Shown: positions 32,176-41,600, counted from the first letter of the stretch. The stretch is 64,000 bases of DNA from Collimonas sp. OK412 (GCF_900112135.1 NZ_FOLC01000005.1:124001-188000), one strand, 5' to 3'. Notes: a model not told the origin generated them from the letters alone. Made by a program: numbers and translations.

Positions 32176-33437
32176 GACTGCACCTGCTTTTCAAACAGTT
32201 CGCGGAACACCGGATAGATCTCGCTGGCAGCCTGCACTTTTTTCATGGCAAACTGGGGATTGACCGCAGCGATCTGCTGATATTCTGTCCATAGGTTCTG
32301 TTCTTCGACGGTAACCTGGATGTAGGCGAAATAGCGCGAACGCGGCAGTATTTCGAGTTCCAGCAGCTGCCGGCATTTGGGCGAATCGTCATTCCAGTTA
32401 TCGCCGTCGGAGGCTTGCGCGCCGTAGATATTCCAGTCGCCCGGCGGATAACGGTCGTCGATGATCTGCTTCATCAGCTCCAGCGCGCTCGATACTACCG
32501 TGCCGCCGCTTTCCTGGGAATGAAAGAAGGTTTCTTCATCGACCTCGTCGGCGCGCGTGTGATGGCGGATGAAAACCACTTCGATATGTTCATAGTTACG
32601 GGTCAGGAACAGGTAAAGCAGAATAAAGAAACGCTTCGACAAGTCTTTGCGCTGCTCATCCATCGAGCCCGATACGTCCATCACGCAAAACATCACGGCC
32701 CGGCTTGACGGCTGCGGCACCTTGACCCGGTTGACGTAGCGCAGGTCGAAAGGATCGATGAACGGAATGCGCCAGATGCGCCCCTTCAGGTGATGGATAT
32801 CGTCCTCCAGGCGCTTGATTTCATCACGCCGGTCTTGCGGATCGGCCTTGAGCGTCTCCATCAGCAGTTCCAGCTCGCGCAGCTTGACCACCAGCGGCGA
32901 ACCAAGCGCAATCCGGCGTCCCAGCGAGCTGCGCAGGGAACGCACGATGTCGATGTTGTTGGGCGTGCCGTCTGTCGAATAGCCGGCGCGCATGTTTTTC
33001 CAGCTCGGCACCGCCAGCAGGTTGGTCTTGATCAGGCGCGGCAACTCCAGGTCTTCAAAGAAATACTGCATAAATTCTTCGCGCGAGAGCTGGAACACGA
33101 ACTCGTCTTCGCCTTCGCCGTGGTCGCTGGCCGAGCTGCCGCCACCGCCCTGGCCGCCTTCCGGGCGGGCAATGCGGTCGCCTTGCAGGTAATCCTGGTT
33201 GCCGGGATGGACCATCTCGCGCTTGCCGCCGGGGCCGTGGCCGAATACCGGTTCGCTGATGCCCTTGCGCGGGATGCTGATGCTCTTGGCGTTCTCGATT
33301 TCCTTGATGCCGCGGTCGCGCACGGCTTCCGTCACCGAGCGATGGATGGCCGCCCGGAAGCGCCGCAAGAAACGCTCCCGGTTGGCAATGCTTTTGTTCT
33401 TGCCAGACAGTCTACGGTCGATTATCTGATGCAACAC
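32172..33437 (-). CDS. yeaH: YeaH/DUF444 von Willebrand A-like protein
   Basis: 421 residues if started at GTG 33437, which has AGGAG 8 bases upstream and leads into the family N-terminus LHQIIDRRLSGKNKS; an ATG at 33467 lacks such a site. The middle has a Gly/acidic stretch (EGGQGGGGSSASDHGEGEDEF, shown here only by its ends about 93-112). The VWA-like domain carries the MIDAS-type motif MDVSGSMDEQRKDLSKRFF near residue 255. Acts with the YeaG kinase in stress adaptation in enterics; molecular role unknown. Second gene of the operon. Confidence 0.93.
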   Translation of the reverse strand: MLHQIIDRRLSGKNKSIANRERFLRRFRAAIHRSVTEAVRDRGIKEIENAKSISIPRKGISEPVFGHGPGGKREMVHPGNQDYLQGDRIARPEGGQGGGGSSASDHGEGEDEFVFQLSREEFMQYFFEDLELPRLIKTNLLAVPSWKNMRAGYSTDGTPNNIDIVRSLRSSLGRRIALGSPLVVKLRELELLMETLKADPQDRRDEIKRLEDDIHHLKGRIWRIPFIDPFDLRYVNRVKVPQPSSRAVMFCVMDVSGSMDEQRKDLSKRFFILLYLFLTRNYEHIEVVFIRHHTRADEVDEETFFHSQESGGTVVSSALELMKQIIDDRYPPGDWNIYGAQASDGDNWNDDSPKCRQLLELEILPRSRYFAYIQVTVEEQNLWTEYQQIAAVNPQFAMKKVQAASEIYPVFRELFEKQVQS

Positions 33438-33494
33438 GGTCGGCTCTCCTAGGGTGAGTCGCTGCATTTATCCAATGCGTGCCCAATTCCCACC

Positions 33495-35417
33495 TTACGA
33501 CGATTTGCGCACGCGCAGATACCATTCGCACAGCAAGCGCACCTGTTTCGGCGTGTAACCCTTGCTGACCATGCGATTGACGAAATCTTCATGCTTGCGC
33601 AATTCTTCGTTCGAACCTTTGGCGTTGAATGAAATGACCGGTAACAAGTCTTCGGTATTCGAGAACATTTTCTTCTCGATCACCACGCGCAGTTTTTCGT
33701 AACTGGTCCAGAGCGGATTCTTGCCGGCGTTCGAGACCCGTGCGCGCAACACGAAATTAACGATTTCGTTACGGAAATCCTTGGGATTGCTGATGCCGGC
33801 AGGTTTTTCGATTTTTTCCAGCTCGCCGTTCAAGGCCGCGCGGTCAAAGCTTTCGCCGGTGTCATGGTCGCGGAATTCCTGGTCCTGTATCCAGAAATCG
33901 GCATAGGTGACGTAGCGGTCGAAGACGTTCTGGCCGTATTCGGAATACGATTCCAGGTAGGCGGTCTGGATTTCCTTGCCGATGAACTCGGCATAACGCG
34001 TCGCCAGCGTATCTTTCACGTACGACAGGTACTTCTGCTCGACCTCTTGCGGGAACTGCTCGCGTTCGATCTGCTGTTCCAGCACATACATCAGGTGCAC
34101 CGGATTGGCAGCCACTTCGGTCGAATCGAAATTGAATACGCGCGACAGTATCTTAAAAGCGAAGCGGGTCGAGACCCCGGTCATGCCCTCGTCGACACCG
34201 GCATAATCGCGGTATTCCTGGAACGACTTGGCTTTCGGATCGCTGTCCTTCAGGTTCTCGCCGTCATACACCTGCATTTTCGAGAAGATGCTGGAGTTCT
34301 CCGGCTCGCCCAGCCGCGTCAGGATGGAAAACTGCGCCATCATTTTCAGCGTGCCCGGCGCGCAGATCGCCTTGCCCAGCGATGAAGTGCGGATCAGCTT
34401 TTCGTAGATCTTGATTTCTTCCGACACCCGCAGGCAATACGGCACCTTGACGATGTAGATGCGATCCAGCAAGGCTTCGTTGTTCTTGTTGTTGCGGAAC
34501 GCCTTCCATTCCGACTCGTTGGAGTGGGCCAGGATGATGCCGTCGAACGGGATCGCGCCGAAACCTTCGGTGCCCTTGAAATTGCCTTCCTGGGTTGCAG
34601 TCAGCAAAGGATGCAGCACCTTGATCGGCGCCTTGAACATTTCGACGAATTCCAGCAAACCCTGGTTCGACAGGCACAGCCCGCCGGAGTAGCTGTAGGC
34701 GTCGGCATCGTCTTGCGAATATTGCTCCAGCTTGCGGATATCGACCTTGCCGACCAGGGTGGAAATGTCCTGGTTGTTTTCATCGCCCGGCTCTGTCTTG
34801 GAAATCGCGACTTGCCGCAGGATCGACGGATAGCGTTTGACCACGCGGAACTTGCGGATGTCGCCGTTGAACTCATGCAGCCGCTTGACCGCCCACGGGC
34901 TCAGTATCGATTTGAGATAGCGGCGCGGGATGCCGTACTGTTCTTCCAGGATGGCGCCGTCCTCTTCGTAATCGAACAGGCCCAGCGGCGACTCGTTGAC
35001 CGGCGATCCCTTGAGGGAATAGAACGGCACATGCTCCATCAATTGTTTGAGGCGTTCGGCGATCGACGATTTGCCGCCGCCCACCGGACCGAGCAGATAG
35101 AGGATCTGCTTGCGTTCTTCCAGGCCTTGCGCCGCGTGCCGGAAATAAGCGACCACTTGTTCGATCACTTCTTCAGCGCCGTAGAATTCCTTGAACGCCG
35201 GATAGACCTTGAGCACCTTGTTGGCAAAGATCCGCGACAAGGAAGGGTCGTGCCGCGTATCGACCTGATGCGGTTCGCCTATCGCCATCAGCATGCGTTC
35301 CCCGGCTGTTGCATAACAGCTGGGGTCAGTCTTACAAAGCGCAAGATATTCTTCTAAGGAAAATTCTTCTTCTCTGGTTTTGTCGAACCGACTCGCAAAG
35401 CTGCTGTAGATATCCAT
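33495..35417 (-). CDS. yeaG: PrkA/YeaG serine protein kinase (AAA+)
   Basis: 640 residues. An N-terminal AAA+ module with Walker A LLGPVGGGKSS (about 108-118), then a C-terminal PrkA kinase domain with MFSNTEDLLPVISF and KGYTPKQVRLLCEWYL at the end. In E. coli YeaG is a NtrC- and sigma-S-linked kinase important in nitrogen starvation. First gene of yeaG-yeaH-spoVR; the 152-base region upstream (35418-35569) must hold the promoter, but I found no GG-N10-GC sigma-54 element there. Confidence 0.95.
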   Translation of the reverse strand: MDIYSSFASRFDKTREEEFSLEEYLALCKTDPSCYATAGERMLMAIGEPHQVDTRHDPSLSRIFANKVLKVYPAFKEFYGAEEVIEQVVAYFRHAAQGLEERKQILYLLGPVGGGKSSIAERLKQLMEHVPFYSLKGSPVNESPLGLFDYEEDGAILEEQYGIPRRYLKSILSPWAVKRLHEFNGDIRKFRVVKRYPSILRQVAISKTEPGDENNQDISTLVGKVDIRKLEQYSQDDADAYSYSGGLCLSNQGLLEFVEMFKAPIKVLHPLLTATQEGNFKGTEGFGAIPFDGIILAHSNESEWKAFRNNKNNEALLDRIYIVKVPYCLRVSEEIKIYEKLIRTSSLGKAICAPGTLKMMAQFSILTRLGEPENSSIFSKMQVYDGENLKDSDPKAKSFQEYRDYAGVDEGMTGVSTRFAFKILSRVFNFDSTEVAANPVHLMYVLEQQIEREQFPQEVEQKYLSYVKDTLATRYAEFIGKEIQTAYLESYSEYGQNVFDRYVTYADFWIQDQEFRDHDTGESFDRAALNGELEKIEKPAGISNPKDFRNEIVNFVLRARVSNAGKNPLWTSYEKLRVVIEKKMFSNTEDLLPVISFNAKGSNEELRKHEDFVNRMVSKGYTPKQVRLLCEWYLRVRKSS

Positions 35418-35569
35418 ATCACCCCCGCATCAACGATGTTGCGAAAACAAATTGAAGATTATTTCTACCGAATTCGACCTCTTCAGATACGCACAGTTCC
35501 TTGGTCAGCCAGCTTCGTTTTTCGATGCGGCCCAGAAGAGGATTACACGATTTGATTCTAAACCTTTTT

Positions 35570-36826
35570 CTAAGATGCAACAGGGTTTTCTGTTTTTTCA
35601 TTCCACGGTGCGACCTTGAATAAAATCAACATCCCCGGCAGCGCCAGCACAAAACATAAAATGAAAAAATGGAACCAGCCGGTTTCAGCAACAATATAAC
35701 CGACCGAGGAATTGATAAAGGTGCGCGGCACCGCAGCAAGGCTGGTAAACAGGGCGTATTGGGTCGCCGTGTAGCGCGGATCGGTGGTGCGCGCGATATA
35801 GGCCACGAAAGCGGCGGTGCCGAGGCCGACGCCGAACGCCTCGCCGCCGATCACGATGGCCAGCACCAGCGGATCCGGGCCGGCCTGGGCCAGCCAGGCA
35901 AAACCGAGGATGGTCACAGCCTGCACCACGCCGAAGATCCACAAGGCGCGGTTAATCCCGATCTGCACCATCCAGATGCCGCCGACCAGGCCGCCGACCA
36001 AGCTGGCCCACAAGCTGGTGGTCTTGGAAATGACGCCGATCTGGGTCAGCGAAAAACCGAGATCGATATAAAACCTGGTAGCAAGCGCGGTCGCCATGCT
36101 GTCGCCGAGCTTGTACAGGAAGATGAAAGCCAGCACCCACAACGCGCTGCGCCAGCCGTCGCGGGCGATGAATTCCTGGAACGGCAATACCACAGCCTGC
36201 CGCAGGTTCTTGGGCGGCGCGCCGTATACCGCCGGTTCCTTGATCATCAGGGTACAGACCAGGCCCGGCAGCATGAACCCTGCCGTGATCCAGAATACCG
36301 CTTGCCAGCTCATGTGGTCGGCCAGGAACAGCGACAAGGCGCCCGGCACCATGCCCGCTACCTTGTAGGCGTTGACGTTGATCGCCGCACCCAGGCCCTG
36401 CTCGCTGTCGGGCAGGATCTCGCGCCGGTAGGCGTCGATCACGATATCCTGGCTGGCCGACAGGAACGCCACCAGCGACGCCATGAAGGCAATCGCCGCC
36501 ACCTGGGCGTGCGGATCAAGCATGCCCATGCTGCCGATGGCGACGAACAGGCTGGCCTGAGTCAGCATCATCCAGCTGCGCCGGCGGCCCAGCTTGCCGA
36601 AATGAAAGCGGTCCATCAGCGGCGACCACAGGAATTTCCAGGTGTAGGGAAACATCACCAGCGCGAACAGGCCGAGCGCTTTCACATCAAGGCCGGATTT
36701 ACTCAGCCAGGCTTGCAGCAAACTGAGCAGGATGAACAGCGGCAGGCCAGAACTGAAGCCGAGGAAGGCGCAGATCAGCATGCGCCGGTTGAGATAGTGA
36801 TGCCAGGGATTTGAATCTGATGTCAT
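35570..36826 (-). CDS. ampG: AmpG-type muropeptide MFS transporter
   Basis: Inner-membrane permease importing anhydro-muropeptides for wall recycling. 418 residues with 12 predicted membrane segments and the AmpG hallmarks FSSGLPLFILLSLLQAWL, PYTWKFLWSPLMDR, SASQDIVIDAYRREIL and ALFTSLAAVPRTFINSS. It lies 88 bases downstream of metW behind a hairpin (36861-36894), so it is probably an independent unit or reached only by readthrough. Confidence 0.92.
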   Translation of the reverse strand: MTSDSNPWHHYLNRRMLICAFLGFSSGLPLFILLSLLQAWLSKSGLDVKALGLFALVMFPYTWKFLWSPLMDRFHFGKLGRRRSWMMLTQASLFVAIGSMGMLDPHAQVAAIAFMASLVAFLSASQDIVIDAYRREILPDSEQGLGAAINVNAYKVAGMVPGALSLFLADHMSWQAVFWITAGFMLPGLVCTLMIKEPAVYGAPPKNLRQAVVLPFQEFIARDGWRSALWVLAFIFLYKLGDSMATALATRFYIDLGFSLTQIGVISKTTSLWASLVGGLVGGIWMVQIGINRALWIFGVVQAVTILGFAWLAQAGPDPLVLAIVIGGEAFGVGLGTAAFVAYIARTTDPRYTATQYALFTSLAAVPRTFINSSVGYIVAETGWFHFFILCFVLALPGMLILFKVAPWNEKTENPVAS

Positions 36827-36860
36827 GGATGCGCCCGCGGCGGCGGGAGTTCAGGATAAA

Positions 36861-36894
36861 CCGCCAGGCTGCGGCTTCAGCAGCAGCCCGGCGG
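36861..36894 (-). terminator. Hairpin downstream of metW (weak terminator)
   Basis: On the minus strand CCGCCGGGCTGC pairs with GCAGCCTGGCGG (one G-U), a 12-base-pair stem, followed by TTTATCC rather than a clean U-tract. It probably reduces readthrough from metXW into ampG. Confidence 0.5.
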
Positions 36895-36914
36895 CATATC
36901 CTTTATTTTTTAGG

Positions 36915-37517
36915 TTATTTCTTACGAAATCGGAATACCGCAAGACTACCACGCCAGTTTGGCAGCACCGAGATCGGCCGGCCATCGTGCAGGGCGACGC
37001 ATTCGAGCACTTCCAGGCCGACTTCATTGGCCAGCTCTTCAAAATCCTTGATGGTGGCGCAGCGCAGGTTGGGCGTGTCATACCATTCGTAAGGCAAGGA
37101 CTTGGACACCGGCATGCGCCCGCGCAACAGCGCTACCCGGTGCGGCCAGTAGGCAAAGTTGGGGAAGGAGACGATTGCTTCGCGGCCGACGCGGGCGATG
37201 TCGCGTAATACTCCTTCAACATTTTTCATCATCTGCAGCGCCGACAGGCACAGCACCGTGTCGAAGGCGTTGTCGGCGAACAGCGTCAATCCGGCTTCCA
37301 TGTCTTGCTGGATCACCGAAACGCCGCGCGCCACGCAGACCGGAATCTTGGCGTCGTCGATTTCGACGCCATAACCCGCGCATTGCTTGTCGGACTGCAG
37401 GTAATCGAGCATGACGCCGTCGCCGCACCCCAGGTCCAGCACCTGCGACTCGCCGCGCACCCAGTGCGCGATAAAGGCCAGGTCGGGCCGCAAGCTGCTC
37501 AATTGATCAAAATTCAT
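36915..37517 (-). CDS. metW: MetW, methionine biosynthesis protein
   Basis: 200-residue class I methyltransferase-like protein that partners MetX in many Proteobacteria. SAM-fold motif I is [15 protein letters not shown] (about 26-40); other family motifs are [20 protein letters not shown] and the hallmark [11 protein letters not shown]. It overlaps the end of metX by 11 bases, showing coupling. Some MetX enzymes need MetW for full activity. Confidence 0.96.
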   Translation of the reverse strand: MNFDQLSSLRPDLAFIAHWVRGESQVLDLGCGDGVMLDYLQSDKQCAGYGVEIDDAKIPVCVARGVSVIQQDMEAGLTLFADNAFDTVLCLSALQMMKNVEGVLRDIARVGREAIVSFPNFAYWPHRVALLRGRMPVSKSLPYEWYDTPNLRCATIKDFEELANEVGLEVLECVALHDGRPISVLPNWRGSLAVFRFRKK

Positions 37518-38703
37518 GTACTGCTCCTGCTGCTTCAGTCACTGCGCTCGGCGCCGCCGGCTGTTCCAGCTCCTGCCAGATCCGGTTGTAATATTCGCCC
37601 ACCACGCTCATGTAACGCGGATCGTCCAGCAAAAATGCATCGTGGCCGTGCGGAGCGTCGATCTCGGCGTAGCTGACGCGGCGCTTGTTGTTGACCAGGG
37701 CCTGCACTATTTCACGGCTGCGTTCCGGCGAAAAACGCCAGTCGGTCATGAACGAGACCAGCAGGAACTGCGCCTGGGTCTTGCTCAAGGCGAGGGTCAG
37801 GTCGCCGCCGTATTCCTTGGCCGGATCGAAATAATCGAGGGCCTTGGTGATCAGCAGATAGGTGTTGGCGTCAAAGTATTCGGAAAATTTGTCGCCCTGG
37901 TAGCGCAGGTAGGATTCGATTTCAAAATCGATGCCGAAGCCGAACTGGTAGGCGCCGGAACGCAGGTCGCGGCCGAATTTCTCGGCCATGTCGTCATCCG
38001 ACAGATAGGTGATGTGGCCCACCATGCGCGCCACCCGCAAACCGTTCTTGGGCACCACGCCATGGGCGTAATAATCGCCGCCATGGAAACCGGGATCGGT
38101 CAGGATAGCCTGGCGCGCGACGTCGTTGAAAGCAATGTTCTGCGCCGACAGCTTGGGGGTCGAGGCAATCACCACGCAATGCCGCAGGCGGGTTGGATAC
38201 GCCAGGCTCCAGGCCAGCGCCTGCATGCCGCCCAGCGAACCGCCCATGACGGCGGCGAACTGCCTGATGCCAAGCGCATCGGCCAGGCGTGCTTGCGCTT
38301 GCACCCAGTCTTCCACGGTCACCACCGGGAATTCCGCGCCGTATGGCTTGCCGGTGGCGGCATTGATGTGCATCGGACCGGTCGAACCGAAACAGGAACC
38401 CAGGTTGTTGACGCCGATGACGAAGAACTTGCTGGTGTCGAGCGCCTTGCCCGGCCCCACCATGTTGTCCCACCAGCCGACATTCTTTTCATCGTCCTGG
38501 TACACGCCGGCGACGTGATGCGAGGCGTTCAGGGCGTGGCAGACCAGCACCGCATTCGACTTGTCGGCGTTGAGGCTGCCGTAGGTTTCATACACCAGCG
38601 TGTAATCCGCCAGCAGCGCGCCGCTTTGCAACTGCAGCGGCGTCGCGAAATGCATGGACTGCGGGGCTACTATTCCTTGGGACATGGCTGGTACGGTAGG
38701 CAT
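37507..38703 (-). CDS. metX: Homoserine O-acyltransferase MetX (probably succinyltransferase)
   Basis: Alpha/beta-hydrolase enzyme activating homoserine for methionine synthesis. 398 residues. Catalytic Ser about 156 in [12 protein letters not shown], Asp in [12 protein letters not shown] and His in [11 protein letters not shown]. Betaproteobacterial MetX proteins with MetW are mostly succinyltransferases, which is my inference for the acyl group. Start at ATG 38703; an ATG six codons on (38685) is also possible. Expression is probably controlled by the riboswitch and terminator just upstream. Confidence 0.95.
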   Translation of the reverse strand: MPTVPAMSQGIVAPQSMHFATPLQLQSGALLADYTLVYETYGSLNADKSNAVLVCHALNASHHVAGVYQDDEKNVGWWDNMVGPGKALDTSKFFVIGVNNLGSCFGSTGPMHINAATGKPYGAEFPVVTVEDWVQAQARLADALGIRQFAAVMGGSLGGMQALAWSLAYPTRLRHCVVIASTPKLSAQNIAFNDVARQAILTDPGFHGGDYYAHGVVPKNGLRVARMVGHITYLSDDDMAEKFGRDLRSGAYQFGFGIDFEIESYLRYQGDKFSEYFDANTYLLITKALDYFDPAKEYGGDLTLALSKTQAQFLLVSFMTDWRFSPERSREIVQALVNNKRRVSYAEIDAPHGHDAFLLDDPRYMSVVGEYYNRIWQELEQPAAPSAVTEAAGAVHEF

Positions 38704-38726
38704 GAGAGTTGTATGGAAATAAAAAA

Positions 38727-38753
38727 AGCCCGAGAGCTTTCGCTAATCGGGCT
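38727..38753 (-). terminator. Leader terminator before metX
   Basis: On the minus strand AGCCCGA pairs with TCGGGCT and is followed by a run of seven U, 16 bases before the metX start. It lies just downstream of the SAM-II-type aptamer, the expected position of an expression platform. Confidence 0.82.
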
Positions 38754-38770
38754 AAATTCTGGGCTTGTAC

Positions 38771-38874
38771 GTCAAGCTCGCTTTAGCCGTATTTATTTGG
38801 CATCGCCTGGTCCTTGGACCGGGTGATGCCGCGCGCCCGCAAGCTGAGGTGGTGAAACCATTCAAATCGGCGCG
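38771..38874 (-). ncRNA. SAM-II-type riboswitch candidate with extra helices
   Basis: Read on the minus strand: P1 arm CGCGCC (38874-38869), conserved GATTT, a small loop hairpin TGGT-TTC-ACCA, loop strand AGCTTGC (38845-38839), P1 arm GGCGCG, an inserted hairpin with arms GGCATC / GATGCC (38830-38799) containing GGTCC/GGACC, then AAATAAATACGGCTAAA and GCGAGCT (38781-38775). AGCTTGC pairs with GCGAGCT (one G-U) as the SAM-II pseudoknot P2. GATTT after P1 and GCTAAA at P2 are class hallmarks. A terminator and metX follow. The extra helices resemble long-loop SAM-II variants. Confidence 0.75.
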
Positions 38875-38883
38875 ATAAGCTTA

Positions 38884-38912
38884 AGAATAACCAAGTCGGG
38901 GCCTGGCGTCAA
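38884..38912 (-). promoter_or_regulatory. Sigma-70 promoter of metXW
   Basis: On the minus strand TTGACG (38912-38907) and TATTCT (38889-38884) are separated by exactly 17 bases. The predicted start of transcription, about 38877, falls at the 5' edge of the riboswitch candidate. Confidence 0.75.
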
Positions 38913-38938
38913 ACCTGAACGCATGGAACAGGTAATTA

Positions 38939-40693
38939 TTATGCGGTCATGCGCATCTGGTTGACTGCCGCCGCAATCGCGCTCGGCTCGGTGTTGCGCA
39001 GGATTTTCCGGGTTTGCAGCGTCAGTTCGTCCAGGTCGCTGTTCAGTACTTCCTGCTTCACCGCCAGCAGCTGCGCCGGATGCATGGAAAATTCCAGCAA
39101 ACCCATGCCCAGCAGCAATCGGGTGAACTTGACGTCGCCCGCCATTTCGCCGCAGACCGACACCGGGATGCCGGCCTTGCGCCCCAGCGCGATCACGGTC
39201 GACAGCAGGAACAGGACCGCCGGGTGCAGCGGATTATACAAATGCGCTACTTCGTGGTCGACGCGGTCGATCGCCAGCGTGTACTGGATCAGGTCATTGG
39301 TGCCGATCGACAGGAAATCCATGCGCTTGATGAACATCGGCAAGGCCAGCGCCGCTGCCGGGATTTCGATCATGGCGCCGGTCTGGATCGCCTCGTCGAA
39401 GGCGACGCCTTCATCGCGCAGCTGCTGCTTGGCTTGCGCGATCATGGCCAGGGTCTGGTCGATCTCGAAAGCATGCGCCAGCATCGGGATCAGCAGCTTG
39501 ACCTTGCCAAAGGCCGAAGCGCGCAAGATTGCCCGCAGCTGCGTCAGGAACAGCTGCGGCTCGGCCAGGCAGTAGCGGATCGCGCGCAGGCCCAGCGCCG
39601 GGTTGAGCGCGGTCTGTTCTTCGGTGTTGATGGGCTTGTCGGCGCCGACGTCCAGCGTGCGGATCGTCACCGGCCGGCCCTTCATCGCCGTTACTGCCTG
39701 CCGGTAGGATTCGAACTGCTCATCCTCGGTCGGCAGCTCGTGCTGGGGGCCGATGCGGCCCATGAACAGGAATTCCGAACGGAACAGGCCGACCCCGCTG
39801 GCGCCGGCATCCATCGCCGCCGCGCAATCGCTGGGCAGTTCAATGTTGGCCAGCAGGCTGATTTCCGTGCCGTCCAGGGTCACCGCGCGGGTCTTCTTGA
39901 TCTTGCCGAGTTTCCTGCGCGAACGCAGCAGGTGCACCTGCCGTTCGCGGTATTGTTTGAGTATCACTGTTGCCGGGTCGACAATGACAACACCGGCGTC
40001 GCCGTCGATGATGATCCAGTCGTCCTGCTTGATCAGGCGCGAAGCGTTGTTCATGCCGACCGCGGCCGGGATATCCAGGCTGCGCGCGACGATCGCGGTA
40101 TGCGAATTCTGGCCGCCGAGGTCGGTGACGAAACCGGCGAACGCGCGGTCGCGGAACTGCAGCATGTCGGCCGGGGAAATGTCATAGGCGACCACCACGA
40201 TATTGGCGAACGAAGCGCCGTCGCTGTCGACTTCCGGCAACCGGGTGGAGGTGCCGGTCAGCACTTTCAGCAGGCGTTCGCCCACCTGCAGCACATCCAT
40301 CTTGCGCTCGCGCAGGTAGGTGTCTTCGATTTCATCGAACTGCGCCGACAATTCGTCGATCTGGGTTACCAGCGCCCACTCGGCGTTGTATTGGCGGTTG
40401 CGGATGATATCGAGCGACATCTCGGCCAGCATCGGGTCCGACAGGATCAGCAGGTGGACGTCGACAAAGGCGCCCAGCTCGGGCGGCGATTCTTTCGGCA
40501 GGTCGGCGCGTATGGTCTGCAGCTCGGTACGCACCCTGGTGACGGCGTTCTGCAAGCGCTGGACTTCGGCTTCGACCTCGGTTTCGCCGATCAGGTAATG
40601 TTTGACGTCCATCGCCGCCGGCGCCAGCAGATGGGCGCGGCCGATCGCGATGCCGCGTGAAACCGGGATGCCGTGTAAGGTGAAAGATGCCAT
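38939..40693 (-). CDS. ptsI: Phosphoenolpyruvate-protein phosphotransferase (EI)
   Basis: Enzyme I of the PTS, taking phosphate from PEP to HPr. 584 residues from ATG 40693 (family start MASFTLHGIPVSRGIAIG); a TTG four codons upstream is disfavoured. The phosphorylated His is in GGQNSHTAIVARS (about 190). The PEP-binding barrel shows LFRSEFLFMGR, TIRTLDVGADKP, GTNDLIQYTLAIDR and VCGEMAGD. It follows ptsH after a 183-base spacer that holds intergenic repeat copy C. No EIIB or EIIC gene is present here. Confidence 0.96.
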   Translation of the reverse strand: MASFTLHGIPVSRGIAIGRAHLLAPAAMDVKHYLIGETEVEAEVQRLQNAVTRVRTELQTIRADLPKESPPELGAFVDVHLLILSDPMLAEMSLDIIRNRQYNAEWALVTQIDELSAQFDEIEDTYLRERKMDVLQVGERLLKVLTGTSTRLPEVDSDGASFANIVVVAYDISPADMLQFRDRAFAGFVTDLGGQNSHTAIVARSLDIPAAVGMNNASRLIKQDDWIIIDGDAGVVIVDPATVILKQYRERQVHLLRSRRKLGKIKKTRAVTLDGTEISLLANIELPSDCAAAMDAGASGVGLFRSEFLFMGRIGPQHELPTEDEQFESYRQAVTAMKGRPVTIRTLDVGADKPINTEEQTALNPALGLRAIRYCLAEPQLFLTQLRAILRASAFGKVKLLIPMLAHAFEIDQTLAMIAQAKQQLRDEGVAFDEAIQTGAMIEIPAAALALPMFIKRMDFLSIGTNDLIQYTLAIDRVDHEVAHLYNPLHPAVLFLLSTVIALGRKAGIPVSVCGEMAGDVKFTRLLLGMGLLEFSMHPAQLLAVKQEVLNSDLDELTLQTRKILRNTEPSAIAAAVNQMRMTA

Positions 40694-40714
40694 CTGGTCG
40701 CCCAATTTTATACA

Positions 40715-40872
40715 TTGTGGAGCAGGACCCGGGAGACGCCTGGATCAACCTTGCGGCGAATTGCGCTCCCGGTGCGGCCCTGTCCTCAACTGACTAGATA
40801 AAACGTTTAAATTGCAAAGAAAATAATTGGGCAGTGCCCGGACACGCGTCTCGGCGCGTCCGTTCACAAATC
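40715..40872 (+). repeat. Dispersed intergenic repeat, diverged copy C (ptsH/ptsI spacer)
   Basis: Begins TTGTGGAGCAGGACCCGGG, with an inner GC hairpin, GGCCCTGTCCTCAACTGACTAGATAAAAC (split here as two blocks at 40785-40804), TTTAAATTGCAAAGAAAA and ends GTTCACAAAT (40862-40871). Block order and tail match copy A, but the palindrome ends have several substitutions, so this is an older or degraded copy. Orientation is opposite to the flanking ptsH and ptsI. Confidence 0.7.
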
Positions 40873-40876
40873 AGGA

Positions 40877-41146
40877 TCATTCCCCCTCGCCGAACTTGTC
40901 TTGAATCAGCTGGTATAAGGCATCAAAGCAGGTCTTCTCATCCTCGCCGTCGGCTTCCAGCAATATCGTGCTGCCCTTGCCGGCCGCCAGCATCATCACG
41001 CCCATGATCGACTTGGCGTTGACGCGGCGCTTGTTGCGGGTCATCCAGACTTCACTTTTGAATTTGCTTGCCAGTTGCGTAAATTTGGCTGACGCGCGAG
41101 CGTGCAAGCCGAGTTTGTTGATGATTTCGATTTCTTGTTGAATCAT
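40877..41146 (-). CDS. ptsH: HPr phosphocarrier protein
   Basis: 89 residues. The EI-phosphorylated His is in NKLGLHARASAKF (His about 15) and the regulatory Ser site in NAKSIMGVMML (Ser about 46), the target of HPr kinase in Betaproteobacteria. The start at 41146 is fixed by the family N-terminus MIQQEIEIINKLGLHA. It lies 49 bases after the EIIA gene on the same strand. Confidence 0.96.
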   Translation of the reverse strand: MIQQEIEIINKLGLHARASAKFTQLASKFKSEVWMTRNKRRVNAKSIMGVMMLAAGKGSTILLEADGEDEKTCFDALYQLIQDKFGEGE

Positions 41147-41195
41147 TTGTCTTTTATCTAATATTGGATTTATTGAAAGACCCGGCCCTGGCAAA

Positions 41196-41600
41196 TCAGT
41201 GCGCCACCCGCACCCGGTTATCGACCCTGACCGCCCCGCCCTGGCCGCCGGCCAGCGCCATTTCGGTCACCACGTCCAGCGTGTCGTTGCGATAGGTCAA
41301 GGCGCGCAGCAGCATCGGCAAGCTGATGCCGGCAATCACCTGGGTCTGGTTGCCGGTGCAAAACGGCAGCGTGCAATTGGATGGCGTACCGCCCATGACG
41401 TCGGTAATCACCAGCACCCCCGAACCATCGTCCAGGCGTGCAGCGGCCTGCTTGGCCAGTTTTTGCACTTCGACGGGATTCTGGTCGGCGACCACGTCGA
41501 TCGCTTCAAGCCGCTCCGGCGTCTGGCGAAACACATGAGAGGCAGCCGCGATGAATGCCTGGCCCAGGGGGGCGTGGGTTAAAAGGAGAATGCCAATCAT
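41196..41600 (-). CDS. PTS fructose/mannose-family EIIA component
   Basis: 134 residues of the EIIA-Man fold. The phosphorylated His is in GILLLTHAPLGQAF (His 9); further motif VLVITDVMGGTPSNCTLPF near 62-80. In Betaproteobacteria this protein, HPr and EI form a short regulatory PTS lacking a sugar permease; phosphate flow probably signals carbon or nitrogen status. It lies between gshB and ptsH and may share their transcript. Confidence 0.92.
   Translation of the reverse strand: MIGILLLTHAPLGQAFIAAASHVFRQTPERLEAIDVVADQNPVEVQKLAKQAAARLDDGSGVLVITDVMGGTPSNCTLPFCTGNQTQVIAGISLPMLLRALTYRNDTLDVVTEMALAGGQGGAVRVDNRVRVAH

Noticed and set aside
35418-35569. Sigma-54 promoter before yeaG
   Set aside because: Several GG dinucleotides were tested on the minus strand; none has GC at the required 10-base distance.
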